DNA of 64,000 bases, from positions 21,166 to 85,165 of the forward strand of contig JBGCDH010000015.1 of the NCBI GenBank assembly GCA_045105235.1, written 5' to 3'. Below the pieces are notes generated by a model. The model worked only from the letters and a program-made list of their open reading frames with translations. It searched no databases and was not told the DNA's origin. Within the stretch, counting starts at the first letter, position 1. Every line of letters starts with the position of its first letter. The DNA is from GCA-2684655 sp045105235 (GTDB taxonomy: Bacteria; Planctomycetota; UBA1135; UBA2386). Position numbers and translations under genes: made by a program. Of the stretch, positions 9,627 to 16,957 are shown in pieces.

Positions 9627-10082
9627 TCATGGCGTGTTACCGTTTCGGTGCGTGCTGGAATGGACCTGTGGGATCGCACAGAAGCAGAAGACTGCGCCCA
9701 TTCCGGCAAAGGCAACGGGGCCGCCTACGGCAAAAAATAGGGCAATGCGCTGCGGCCAGCCATGGGCCACGACGATCTGCCACATGCCGAGGGCGGCGAC
9801 CACGGCAAGTGCGGCGAACGTGAGGCCCATCCAGCGGCCGGCCCAGCGTTCGAGCGGCGTTGTGTCACCACCCGCTGCATCGAGGATGGGCCGCGTCCGT
9901 TTCGCAAACTCGAAGACCGCGAAGATCCACGCGAAGTATGCCAGCCCACCGACGCCGAGAAAGCTGAGCAAGCGTTGCCACCAGGGTTCGAGGAGCATTG
10001 CGCCAGCGACGCCGACCGCGGCCACCGCCGCAATCGCGAGAGCGACAAAGCGAAAGCGCACGGCTGCCGATCGAAAACTCAC
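9627..10082 (-). CDS. Small integral membrane protein, unknown function
   Basis: The 151-residue protein has four likely membrane segments: VALAIAAVAAVGVAGAMLL, LLSFLGVGGLAYFAWIFAVF, LTFAALAVVAALGMWQIVV and IALFFAVGGPVAFAGMGAVF, joined by short charged loops. The start is GTG at 10082. The hydrophobic pattern strongly favours this strand over an Arg-rich open frame on the plus strand. I do not recognise the family. It lies 48 bases upstream of the FG-GAP gene start on the same strand, so the two might be cotranscribed. Confidence 0.7.
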   Translation of the reverse strand: MSFRSAAVRFRFVALAIAAVAAVGVAGAMLLEPWWQRLLSFLGVGGLAYFAWIFAVFEFAKRTRPILDAAGGDTTPLERWAGRWMGLTFAALAVVAALGMWQIVVAHGWPQRIALFFAVGGPVAFAGMGAVFCFCAIPQVHSSTHRNGNTP

Positions 10083-10257
10083 TGCCTAGAGTCTAGGGGC
10101 CAACGGTCGCAGCTTCACTACGTGGGTGGCTGGCGGATTCGGCCGCGGGCGCAATGCAACGACCAACCCCGGCGCTGCGGGCCGTTGTCTTTCGGGGGCG
10201 GCGGTTGGCACCATGGAAGGGGCGGCTGCCGGATGGGTCAGCCGCTATGATTCGGCG

Positions 10258-11058
10258 ATGCCAGACCTCGGCACTCCGGTTGTCACCTTCGGGGCCATTC
10301 TCGTGGAGAACACGCTGCGCTATGGCCTTTTCGCCGGGCTGGCGTGGCTGTTGGCCTATCGCTTGATGCGGCGGCGGTGGGCTCATCGCAAGGTCGTGCC
10401 GGCGTCGCCTCGTGCCGTTGATGTTCGTCGCGAATTGCTCTGTTCCTTGCGTTCCGTCGTGGTGTTTGCCGTCGTCGGCACGCTGACGCTGCAAGCAGTA
10501 ATCGGTGGACAAACGCAGATGTACTTTGGCGATCCCCGCCACGAAATCCGTTGGTTCGTCGCCAGCGTGGCGCTGACGATCGTGCTCCACGATACGTGGT
10601 TTTACTGGTCGCACCGCTTGTTGCACCACCCGCGCTGGTTTCGAGTCTGGCACCGCACGCATCACCTTTCGCACAATCCATCGCCGTGGGCCGCTTATGC
10701 GTTCAGCCTGCCCGAAGCGCTGGTGCAAGCCGCGATCTTCCCGCTGGCGGTTGTTCTGATCCCGCTGCACCCGCTTGCGTTTGCGACGTTCATGGTGTGG
10801 CAGATCGTCTTCAACGTTCTCGGTCACACGGGCCACGAGTTCTACCCGCGGTGGCTGATGCGGACGTGGCTCGGCAAGGTGCTCAACACGACGACGCACC
10901 ACGCGATGCACCATGAGCTGTTTCGCGGCAACTACGGCCTCTACTTCAATGTCTGGGATCGACTGATGGGCACCAATCACGAAGGCTACGAGTCTCGGTT
11001 TGACGAAGTTACCGCGCGCGTTCGAGGCGCGTCGGCTGACGCTCAGTCTCCGGCATAG
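10258..11058 (+). CDS. Sterol desaturase / fatty acid hydroxylase family protein
   Basis: The 266-residue membrane protein carries the di-iron histidine motifs of the fatty acid hydroxylase superfamily: HDTWFYWSHRLLHH, VWHRTHHLSHNPSPWAAY, and HHAMHHELFRGNYGLYFNVWD with the C-terminal LMGTNH. Hydrophobic helices flank these blocks (FGAILVENTLRYGLFAGLAWLLAY near the start). ATG at 10258 (MPDLGTP) is chosen because the degenerate second copy at 14828 is homologous from exactly that codon; an upstream ATG at 10213 is possible. Family members hydroxylate or desaturate sterols, fatty alkyl chains or related lipids; the substrate here is unknown. It is convergent with the radical SAM gene at 11043 and the two coding regions overlap by 16 bases at their 3' ends. 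Confidence 0.9.
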   Translation: MPDLGTPVVTFGAILVENTLRYGLFAGLAWLLAYRLMRRRWAHRKVVPASPRAVDVRRELLCSLRSVVVFAVVGTLTLQAVIGGQTQMYFGDPRHEIRWFVASVALTIVLHDTWFYWSHRLLHHPRWFRVWHRTHHLSHNPSPWAAYAFSLPEALVQAAIFPLAVVLIPLHPLAFATFMVWQIVFNVLGHTGHEFYPRWLMRTWLGKVLNTTTHHAMHHELFRGNYGLYFNVWDRLMGTNHEGYESRFDEVTARVRGASADAQSPA

Positions 11059-12161
11059 CGACGGCGGCTGGGCAGGTGCTTGCGGGTGCGGTCGTCATAG
11101 CCGCAGTGGCAGTTGGGGCACGTCAAACGGAAGGCATCGCGTGCGGCTGCGTGGTGGGTGTCCGTGTATAGCAGCTCGCGCAGGCGCTGCTCGTTGAGGT
11201 TGCCCAGTCGATAGGTGACGTAGCAAAGCTGCACGGTGCCGTCCGCGCCGATCCAGACCATGCGATACTTGTCGCACGGAACCTTCATGTCTGGGCCCTT
11301 CAGCAGCCAGTCCGGGATGGCGCGGAGGCCGATGTCGGACGTGTCGATGCGGTGCGGCTCCTCGCGGCGGATGCGCAACAGCTCCGCGACCACCGCATCT
11401 ATTTGAGGGCGGTCTTCGGCGCGAAACTGGAGCTCCTTCTCGGGCCCTTCGGTGAAGTAGGGCAGAGAGTAGTGAACCAGGTCGATCTGCATTGGCGTGT
11501 CGTAGCGCCGCGCAAAGTCGACGGCTTGCTGCAGCGCGGCCACCGTGCACGTGGGGCGCATCAGGAGCCAGTTCATGCGCAGCGCGACGGCCTCCCCATA
11601 GCGCTCACGGACCGTGGCAATGCCGCGCTCAAGGCGGGCGTAGGCGCCAGGCCGTTCTACATATTGGTCGTAGGCGTCGTGGGTGCCGTAGTAGCCAAAG
11701 GTCAGATCGCGCAGTCCGGCTTCGAACAGCTCGTCAATCTTTTGCTCAAGGAGCACACCATTGGTCGTCACGTAGGTGCGAAGTCCCCGGTCGACGGCGC
11801 GCCGGACGATGTGCGCAAGGTCCGGATGCAGCAGCGGCTCGCCGCCGTAGAGCCGGATCGAACGAACGCCAAGCTCTGCGGCATCGTCGACGAGCTGCTC
11901 CAGCACGTCGCGCGAGAGCTGCTGGCCGGCCATGAAACCGCGTTCGTAGAGGCAGCCCTGGCACCGGTGTGTGCAGCGGGCAGTCATCGCGACCGTTAGG
12001 TTGGTGGTGTTGGCGCGAATCAACGCGGGCGCGTGCCGGGCCAGCGAGTGCTGGGCAACCTGAGCGGCTTCGCGAACACCGAGCATGGCGTTGCGAAGGC
12101 GCGGGGCGCGGCGCGCGAGCGACGCTGCCATATCGTGCGTCCAGTTGCGGATGCTGCTCAT
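11043..12161 (-). CDS. Radical SAM protein with SPASM-like C-terminus (copy A)
   Basis: The 372-residue protein has the radical SAM cluster motif C-x3-C-x2-C as CTHRCQGC (Cys63, Cys67, Cys70), then LYGGEPLLHPDL (the GGE motif) and TTNGVLLE. The C-terminus has VPCDKYRMVWIGADGTVQLC and CPNCHCGYDD, a cysteine set fitting a SPASM/Twitch auxiliary [4Fe-4S] site. It is a clear paralogue of the protein at 13347: both have GC-[LR]-Y-[EG]-R-[GD]-F-M, the GADGTVQLC block and the C-P-x-C-x-C end. The ATG at 12161 overlaps the stop of the glycosyltransferase gene as ATGA, so it is the last gene of a three-gene operon. Its substrate is unknown; the context suggests modification of a glycoconjugate, peptide or lipid. 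Confidence 0.9.
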   Translation of the reverse strand: MSSIRNWTHDMAASLARRAPRLRNAMLGVREAAQVAQHSLARHAPALIRANTTNLTVAMTARCTHRCQGCLYERGFMAGQQLSRDVLEQLVDDAAELGVRSIRLYGGEPLLHPDLAHIVRRAVDRGLRTYVTTNGVLLEQKIDELFEAGLRDLTFGYYGTHDAYDQYVERPGAYARLERGIATVRERYGEAVALRMNWLLMRPTCTVAALQQAVDFARRYDTPMQIDLVHYSLPYFTEGPEKELQFRAEDRPQIDAVVAELLRIRREEPHRIDTSDIGLRAIPDWLLKGPDMKVPCDKYRMVWIGADGTVQLCYVTYRLGNLNEQRLRELLYTDTHHAAARDAFRLTCPNCHCGYDDRTRKHLPSRRRYAGD

Positions 12162-13357
12162 GCTGTTGCGCGTCCTTGCGGCTTATGATGGCTGGGTCGG
12201 TTGCCGGCGGCCGCCTCTTGGTGCGCGCCTCGCATGGCCGCTTGGTAGAGCGTTCGGTAGCGTGCTGCCACGTCGGCAATGTCGAAGTTTGCGGCGACGT
12301 GCGCGCGGTTGTCGGCGCCGAGCTGTCGGCGCAGCGCGGCTTCGTCGAGCAGGCGCGCGAGCTGCTCTGCAAAGGCCGCGTCGGAGCTGTCGGCTGACAG
12401 CACGAGTGCCTGCTGGGACGAGGGCAAACTGGCGCGCACTTCGCCGACGTCGGTTGCCACAACCGGCAGTCCGTGCGCCATGGCCTCCAGCAGCGCAAGC
12501 GGGTGTTGCTCTCGATCGGATGGCAGAGCGAAGACGTGCATGCGGCGATAGAGCGGCGCAGGGTCGGCCACCGTGCCGGCCATTTCGACCCGCGAGGCGA
12601 TGCCGAGTTGTTTGACGAGGTCGTTGGCGGCTGCTCGCTCGGGGCCGTCGCCACCGATCAGCAGGCGAACGTTCTGGTGTGGCAGTCGAGCAAATGCGCG
12701 CAGCAGCCGCGGCCAGTTTTTTTCTGGACGGGCGTTGGCGATGCAGCCGACGACGAGGGCGTCGCTCGCTGCGGCTGGACTCGGTGTCGATGCGCAGTGA
12801 TGACGGATGTCGATGCCATTGGGCAGCAGGTGGCAGCGTTCGCTGCGCACGCGCCAGCGACTGATCGCGCGGTGGCGCATGTCCTGGCCAACGCAGACAA
12901 CACCGGCCGCACGCGGCAGCACTCGGCGACGCAGCCACGTTCGCCGGCGCGGCGCGATTGGAAGTTCTTCGGCTGGCACAACCTCCTCGTGGTGCACAAA
13001 CGGAATGCGCGCTGTGATCGCAGCAAGCCCGCCGAGCATCGCGCCCCAGTTGTAGGTCAGGATGAGATCTGGCCGAAAGCGCTTCACGATTCGGCGCAAG
13101 GAGCGAAGCTGTGCAGCTGCCCCGGCCGGCCGCTCGATCCGAAACACGTCGGGAAGGTGTCCCAGCCGTGCGGGCAACAGCTCGGTTGCTGCTGTTTGGC
13201 CGTCCGCCGCGACGAAGCCATGCGCAAACTCGGATCCCAGCTGCCGCGCGACTTCGAGGGTGCGGACCTGCGGGCCGCCGATGTCGAACGTCGCAAAGAT
13301 ATGAAGCAGCTGGGGCGGCGTGTCGGGCACCCCTGTACGTCGTGCATCAGCTCCCAT
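12158..13357 (-). CDS. Glycosyltransferase family 4
   Basis: The 399-residue protein has the GT-B fold of family 4: N-terminal LLHIFATFDIGGPQVRTLEVA, the mid-region LLPNGIDI, GCIANARPEKNWPRLLRAFA, LLIGGDGPE, and the E-x7-E type block REQHPLALLEAMAHGLPVVATDVGEV. It should transfer a sugar from a nucleotide donor to a glycan or lipid acceptor at the cytoplasmic face. ATG at 13357 (MGADARRTG) overlaps the preceding radical SAM gene by 11 bases; the frame stays open further upstream only because it runs under that gene. Its 3' end overlaps the next radical SAM gene by 4 bases. Sandwiched between two radical SAM paralogues, it probably works on the same product. Confidence 0.92.
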   Translation of the reverse strand: MGADARRTGVPDTPPQLLHIFATFDIGGPQVRTLEVARQLGSEFAHGFVAADGQTAATELLPARLGHLPDVFRIERPAGAAAQLRSLRRIVKRFRPDLILTYNWGAMLGGLAAITARIPFVHHEEVVPAEELPIAPRRRTWLRRRVLPRAAGVVCVGQDMRHRAISRWRVRSERCHLLPNGIDIRHHCASTPSPAAASDALVVGCIANARPEKNWPRLLRAFARLPHQNVRLLIGGDGPERAAANDLVKQLGIASRVEMAGTVADPAPLYRRMHVFALPSDREQHPLALLEAMAHGLPVVATDVGEVRASLPSSQQALVLSADSSDAAFAEQLARLLDEAALRRQLGADNRAHVAANFDIADVAARYRTLYQAAMRGAHQEAAAGNRPSHHKPQGRATA

Positions 13358-14507
13358 GGTTTCGGTCACCGTATTTGTGAACGGTCGGTCCGAACTTTCG
13401 AATGCGGCTGTCGATCTTGCACATGCATGTCGGGCACTTGAGGCCGAAGCCGTCGCGTGCAGCGCAGCGGTGTTCTTCTGTAAATAAGAGGTTACGCAGT
13501 CGCGTCTGCTTGAGGTTGCCGAGTTCGAAGTGGGTGTCGCAGAGCTGCACGGTGCCATCGGCCCCGACCCAGAGCATCTCATACGCATCGCACGGGATCT
13601 CGGCCGCGAGGTCTTCGAGCAGCAGCTCGGGCAGCGCGCGCAGAAAGGTGGTCGACGGCACGACCCGGTGCGGGAAGCGATTCTTGAGCGAGATGAACTC
13701 CTCGCGAACGGCGATGAGTTCTTGCCGCAGATCTTCGTCGATCGCGAGGTCCTCGCCGGGCGGGGTAAAGAACGGGATCGTGCGGCTGATCGGATCGACA
13801 CCCATGTGCAAGTCGAACTCGCGCACGAGTTGCCAGACGGCACGCACGTTGTCCACGCTGCACGAGAGACGCGAAAGCACGTAGTTGAGCTGGATCGCGA
13901 TGCCGTCGTCGTAGCGCTCGCGCACATAGCTGAGCGAACGGCGCAGCTTGTCGAACATGCCGGGCTTTTGCACGTAGTCGTCGTAGCTGCCGTCGAGTCC
14001 GTAGAAGCCCATGCTGAGCCAGCGGAGGCCCGCGTCGTAGAGTTCGTCGATGCGCTTTTCGAGCAGGGCCCCGTTGGTTGTCACGTAGGGCTCCATGCCC
14101 AGCGAAGCTGCGTGGCGAATCATCTCGCCGAGGTCGGGATGCAGCAGCGGCTCGCCGCCGTAGAAGCGCGCGGTCGCGACGCCGGCCGCTGCAGCGTCGT
14201 CAAGACAGTGCTGCACGGTTTGCAGGTCGAGGCGCTCACCGACCATGAAATCGCGCCCGTAGCGGCAGCCGCGGCAGCGGTAGTTGCAGGCTGCCGTGAT
14301 GGCGATCGTGATCTGGCGCGGGGTGGGACGGATCAGGGCAGGAAAGCGCCTGGCAGCCCCGTGCTTCCAGCGCAGCAGCCGTTCGTCCTGGCGCTTGAGG
14401 AGATTCTTGACCGTGCCGCCATCGCGCAGCAGCGGTTTGAGTCGGCGCAGCAATCGGGAGCGTGTGTTCATGAGCAGCGGGCGCAGGAGATGTGCCGTTG
14501 ACGGCAA
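13347..14507 (-). CDS. Radical SAM protein with SPASM-like C-terminus (copy B)
   Basis: The 386-residue protein has the cluster motif CNYRCRGC (Cys74, Cys78, Cys81), GGEPLLHPDLGEM and VTTNGALLEKRIDELYDAGL, then the C-terminal GADGTVQLCDTHFELGN and CPTCMCKIDSR cysteines of a SPASM/Twitch-like domain. The TTG at 14507 is taken as start because a strong AAGGAGG sits at 14512-14518, four bases before it; ATG at 14471 is the alternative and loses 12 residues. It is the first gene of the operon radical SAM - GT4 - radical SAM. Sequence similarity to copy A spans the whole length, so the pair arose by duplication, but their N-terminal 55 residues differ strongly. Reaction unknown. Confidence 0.9.
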   Translation of the reverse strand: MPSTAHLLRPLLMNTRSRLLRRLKPLLRDGGTVKNLLKRQDERLLRWKHGAARRFPALIRPTPRQITIAITAACNYRCRGCRYGRDFMVGERLDLQTVQHCLDDAAAAGVATARFYGGEPLLHPDLGEMIRHAASLGMEPYVTTNGALLEKRIDELYDAGLRWLSMGFYGLDGSYDDYVQKPGMFDKLRRSLSYVRERYDDGIAIQLNYVLSRLSCSVDNVRAVWQLVREFDLHMGVDPISRTIPFFTPPGEDLAIDEDLRQELIAVREEFISLKNRFPHRVVPSTTFLRALPELLLEDLAAEIPCDAYEMLWVGADGTVQLCDTHFELGNLKQTRLRNLLFTEEHRCAARDGFGLKCPTCMCKIDSRIRKFGPTVHKYGDRNHGS

Positions 14508-14511
14508 CGTG

Positions 14512-14518
14512 CCTCCTT
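14512..14518 (-). promoter_or_regulatory. Shine-Dalgarno site for radical SAM copy B
   Basis: The minus strand reads AAGGAGG here with four bases to the TTG at 14507. It is one of the few strong ribosome binding sites in the window and decides the start of the radical SAM copy B. Confidence 0.6.
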
Positions 14519-14827
14519 GGCACGCGTTGCAGGATGTGCGGATTTCTCTCGGCGTGCAACGGCAGCGAGTCGGGGCAGCGCATGCCGCTTTCGCCTGCGC
14601 GATAGTCCGCGGGGGGGCGGGCGCTGGAAGTGCGATTCACGCTGCCGATGGCGGGCTGTCGGGCTGGTTCGTGATGGTCGCGATGCAGGGTGAGGTGCAG
14701 CAGGGGCGAGTCTGCGGCAAGCTGTGCGCCCGATTCGAACCGGATTGCAACTATGGGCAAGGATGTCGTTGGTTGGGACCGGCTGCCAAAGCGGTGGCGA
14801 GGACTTGGTTGCGGATACGTTTCGTAG
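14519..14827. other. Noncoding gap between radical SAM copy B and hydroxylase remnant
   Basis: About 310 bases separate the two divergent features. I found no open frame with protein-like composition, no tRNA and no convincing terminator. It must hold the promoter of the radical SAM operon on the minus strand. The last 60 bases share only short scraps with the region upstream of the intact hydroxylase gene at 10258. Confidence 0.5.
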
Positions 14828-15043
14828 ATGCCTGATCTCGGCACTCCGCTGTTTACCTTCGGCGCAATTCTGATGGAGAATGCGCTGCGCTATGGCCTCT
14901 TCGCGGGCATGGCATGGCATGGCTTGGCTGCTGGCCTACCGCTTGTTGAAGCTGCGGTGGGCGCATCGCAAGGTCGTGCCGGCTGCGCCGCGGGCTGCCG
15001 ACTTTCGCCGAGAGCTGATGTGTTCCTTGCGTTCGGTGGTGGC
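14828..15043 (+). pseudogene. Truncated, frameshifted second copy of the sterol-desaturase-like gene
   Basis: From the ATG at 14828 the DNA closely follows the first roughly 210 bases of the hydroxylase gene at 10258 (MPDLGTP, FGAIL, EN-LRYGLFAG, then in a second frame WLLAYRL, RWAHRKVVPA-PRA, ELMCSLRSVV). A 10-base insertion at the pentamer tract GGCAT-GGCAT-GGCAT (14906-14920) shifts the frame after Met-Ala-Trp. Homology stops at about 15043, before any histidine box, so no active enzyme can be made. This is a decayed duplicate. Confidence 0.85.
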
Positions 15044-15210
15044 CACCCGAGGAGAAGCCTGCGACTAGAGGCGCGGGTGCGTTGGGGAACGCATGGAGTA
15101 GTTTCCGCCTGAATGTGCGTGCCCGCCGCGTGCTGATGCCGTGCCCGCTCGCGGTTGGTTGAGGATGGGAGGCTACGGAACGAACGAAGAACCCATGCGT
15201 GCTTGGTTCT

Positions 15211-15262
15211 TTGGCGGGCGCATGCCGCCACTGCAGGTGGGGCGGCCTTTCCGCTCCGCCAA
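15211..15262. promoter_or_regulatory. Nested inverted repeat in the leader of the second FG-GAP gene
   Basis: TTGGCGG (15211-15217) and CCGCCAA (15256-15262) are complementary and enclose a second CCGCC...GGCGG pairing around CACTGCAGGTG. The structure lies about 30 bases before the ATG at 15293. It could be a transcript hairpin, an attenuator, or the end of an upstream unit. Function is a guess. Confidence 0.35.
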
Positions 15263-15292
15263 CCGCCGGCTTGGGCGGCTTCGAAAAGCAAC

Positions 15293-16864
15293 ATGTCACG
15301 CAATTCCCTCTACCTGTTTTCTGCAGGTCTTCTTTGTGCTGGTCTCTCCGCGCAGAATCAGCAGTTCGTTCCGACCAGCTCGCTCAATGCCAGCAACCTG
15401 GCCAATATCCCTAGTAGCGGGCGCACGACAACCGCCGCAGGCGACCTCGACGGAGACGGCGACTATGACCTGGTCATGGGCCTCGACCCTGCTCCGCCGA
15501 CGGGGCCGTCGATCAGAATCCTCCGCAACGGTGTACCCGCTCCCGCTACGGGCGTATCCGAGGCGTATGGCACGTTCTCGAACTTCTCGCCGCCGTCGAT
15601 TACTCGTCGAGATCGTATCTACGACATCAAAGTGTTCGACGCAGATGGCGATGGCGATGAGGACATCCTCTACGTCACGGACACGGTGGTGAACGCACCG
15701 CTTCTGACGCAGGTTGCTCTACTACGGCAGACGTCTCCCGATGTCTTCTCGTCGCCGCAGTATGTGTTTGCGACCCAGCTTGCGATCCCGATCACATGCG
15801 AAATCGTGGACATGAACGGCGATGGCCGTATGGACGTCGTCGTCGGCATGGTGCCCTCGACGGTCTCACCGGCGCAGGGCGTCGCTGTTTTGACCAATGG
15901 GCCGTTTGGCTTCTCCTCCCAGATCTTGGGTGCGGCCTACAGCGGCATGTCCGTCTCGTCGCTTGCGGTGGATGACATCGACGGCGATGGGGATCTGGAT
16001 ATCGTTGCTGGTTGTGTCGCTAGCAGTGCTTCGGGCTTCAATCGTCAGAACGTGCTCTATCGCAACAACGGCAACGGGTCGTTCACCGTTACGACCGCGG
16101 GCATGCCGGTCAATGCCTTCGATACGAACGACATCCTCTTGGTAGATGTGTTCGGATCCTCGCTGCCGGAGCTCGTCGTCGCCGACACCCTCACCGGCAA
16201 ATCCGTGCACAGCAACTTGGGCGGCAGCTTTGGCGGAGCGTTCGCAACTTTCGGCGGTGGTGGCGGCCTTGGCTCAGCCGGTGACATTGACCTGGACGGG
16301 GACATGGATCTGGTGTTTGGCAACCAGACCGCAAACACCCAGGTCCTCGTAAACAACAACGGCATCCTTACGGATACGCCGATTCGAGTCACCGCGGATG
16401 GTGCTTGCAGGTCCAGTCTGCTGGTCGATATGGACCGGGACAACGACCTTGACATCGTCCAGGGGCTCAGCTTCGGCGCAGCCTCGGGAGTGCGTGCTCA
16501 AGTCAATCTGCATCGACAGATCGACTTGCCAACGTCTGCACTGATCGGCAGCACGATTGCACACGACTGGTACGATCGCCCTGGGTATGGCAACGGCCAT
16601 GTGCCGACGGCCTACTTTAGCCCGGCTGCCCAGACGCCGCGCTTCGAGATTGCTCCGTTTGGCTTTGTTGGCGTCGATCTTGCGCAGGCAATCGTGATCA
16701 ATCTGGCGACCAGCTCGTCCGGCAAGAACAGCGTGGCCCTGCCGATCCCGAACGACCCGAACCTTGTTGGCCAGACCTGGTTCTGGCAATGGCTGATTAT
16801 GCCGAATGCGAGCCCGCAAGCGGACTGGGGGCTCAGCAACGTCGTTCCGATTACGTTCCTGTAG
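15293..16864 (+). CDS. Exported FG-GAP/VCBS-repeat protein
   Basis: The 523-residue protein starts at ATG 15293 with a signal peptide (MSRNSLYLFSAGLLCAGLSAQ); the frame further upstream is not coding-like. It then shows D-x-D-G-D-x-D blades: GDLDGDGDYDLVMG, FDADGDGDEDILYV, DMNGDGRMDVVVG, DDIDGDGDLDIVAG, GDIDLDGDMDLVFG, VDMDRDNDLDIVQG. The C-terminal 100 residues carry PIPNDPNLVGQTWFWQWLI and end in LSNVVPITF, the same C-terminal domain as the FG-GAP protein at 8094 and the protease at 21961. Likely secreted or surface bound. It is a single gene preceded by a strong inverted repeat and convergent with the exported protein at 16958. Confidence 0.9.
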   Translation: MSRNSLYLFSAGLLCAGLSAQNQQFVPTSSLNASNLANIPSSGRTTTAAGDLDGDGDYDLVMGLDPAPPTGPSIRILRNGVPAPATGVSEAYGTFSNFSPPSITRRDRIYDIKVFDADGDGDEDILYVTDTVVNAPLLTQVALLRQTSPDVFSSPQYVFATQLAIPITCEIVDMNGDGRMDVVVGMVPSTVSPAQGVAVLTNGPFGFSSQILGAAYSGMSVSSLAVDDIDGDGDLDIVAGCVASSASGFNRQNVLYRNNGNGSFTVTTAGMPVNAFDTNDILLVDVFGSSLPELVVADTLTGKSVHSNLGGSFGGAFATFGGGGGLGSAGDIDLDGDMDLVFGNQTANTQVLVNNNGILTDTPIRVTADGACRSSLLVDMDRDNDLDIVQGLSFGAASGVRAQVNLHRQIDLPTSALIGSTIAHDWYDRPGYGNGHVPTAYFSPAAQTPRFEIAPFGFVGVDLAQAIVINLATSSSGKNSVALPIPNDPNLVGQTWFWQWLIMPNASPQADWGLSNVVPITFL

Positions 16865-16875
16865 CAGTCTTCGGT

Positions 16876-16912
16876 GGCCGCCCATGAAGGTGTCTCGTCT
16901 TTACGGGCGGCC
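16876..16912. terminator. Candidate bidirectional terminator hairpin
   Basis: GGCCGCCC (16876-16883) and GGGCGGCC (16905-16912) form a perfect 8-bp stem around a 21-base loop. It lies between two convergent genes ending at 16864 and 16958. There is no clear U-tract. Confidence 0.5.
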
Positions 16913-16957
16913 TATTGAATGCCTGCAAAAGAGCTCTGGCGCCGCTCAGCCAAGCGC

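Noticed and set aside
9526..10089. Plus-strand open frame of 187 codons
   Set aside because: Ala/Arg/Thr-rich and antisense to a four-helix membrane protein with a convincing hydrophobic pattern.
13358..13927. Upstream extension of the GT4 reading frame
   Set aside because: It lies under radical SAM copy B in another frame and is Ser/Arg-rich. The ATG at 13357 gives a normal GT4 start.
10258..15043. A transposon or IS bounded by the two hydroxylase copies
   Set aside because: There is no transposase or terminal inverted repeat; the similarity is confined to the hydroxylase gene start and the radical SAM paralogues.
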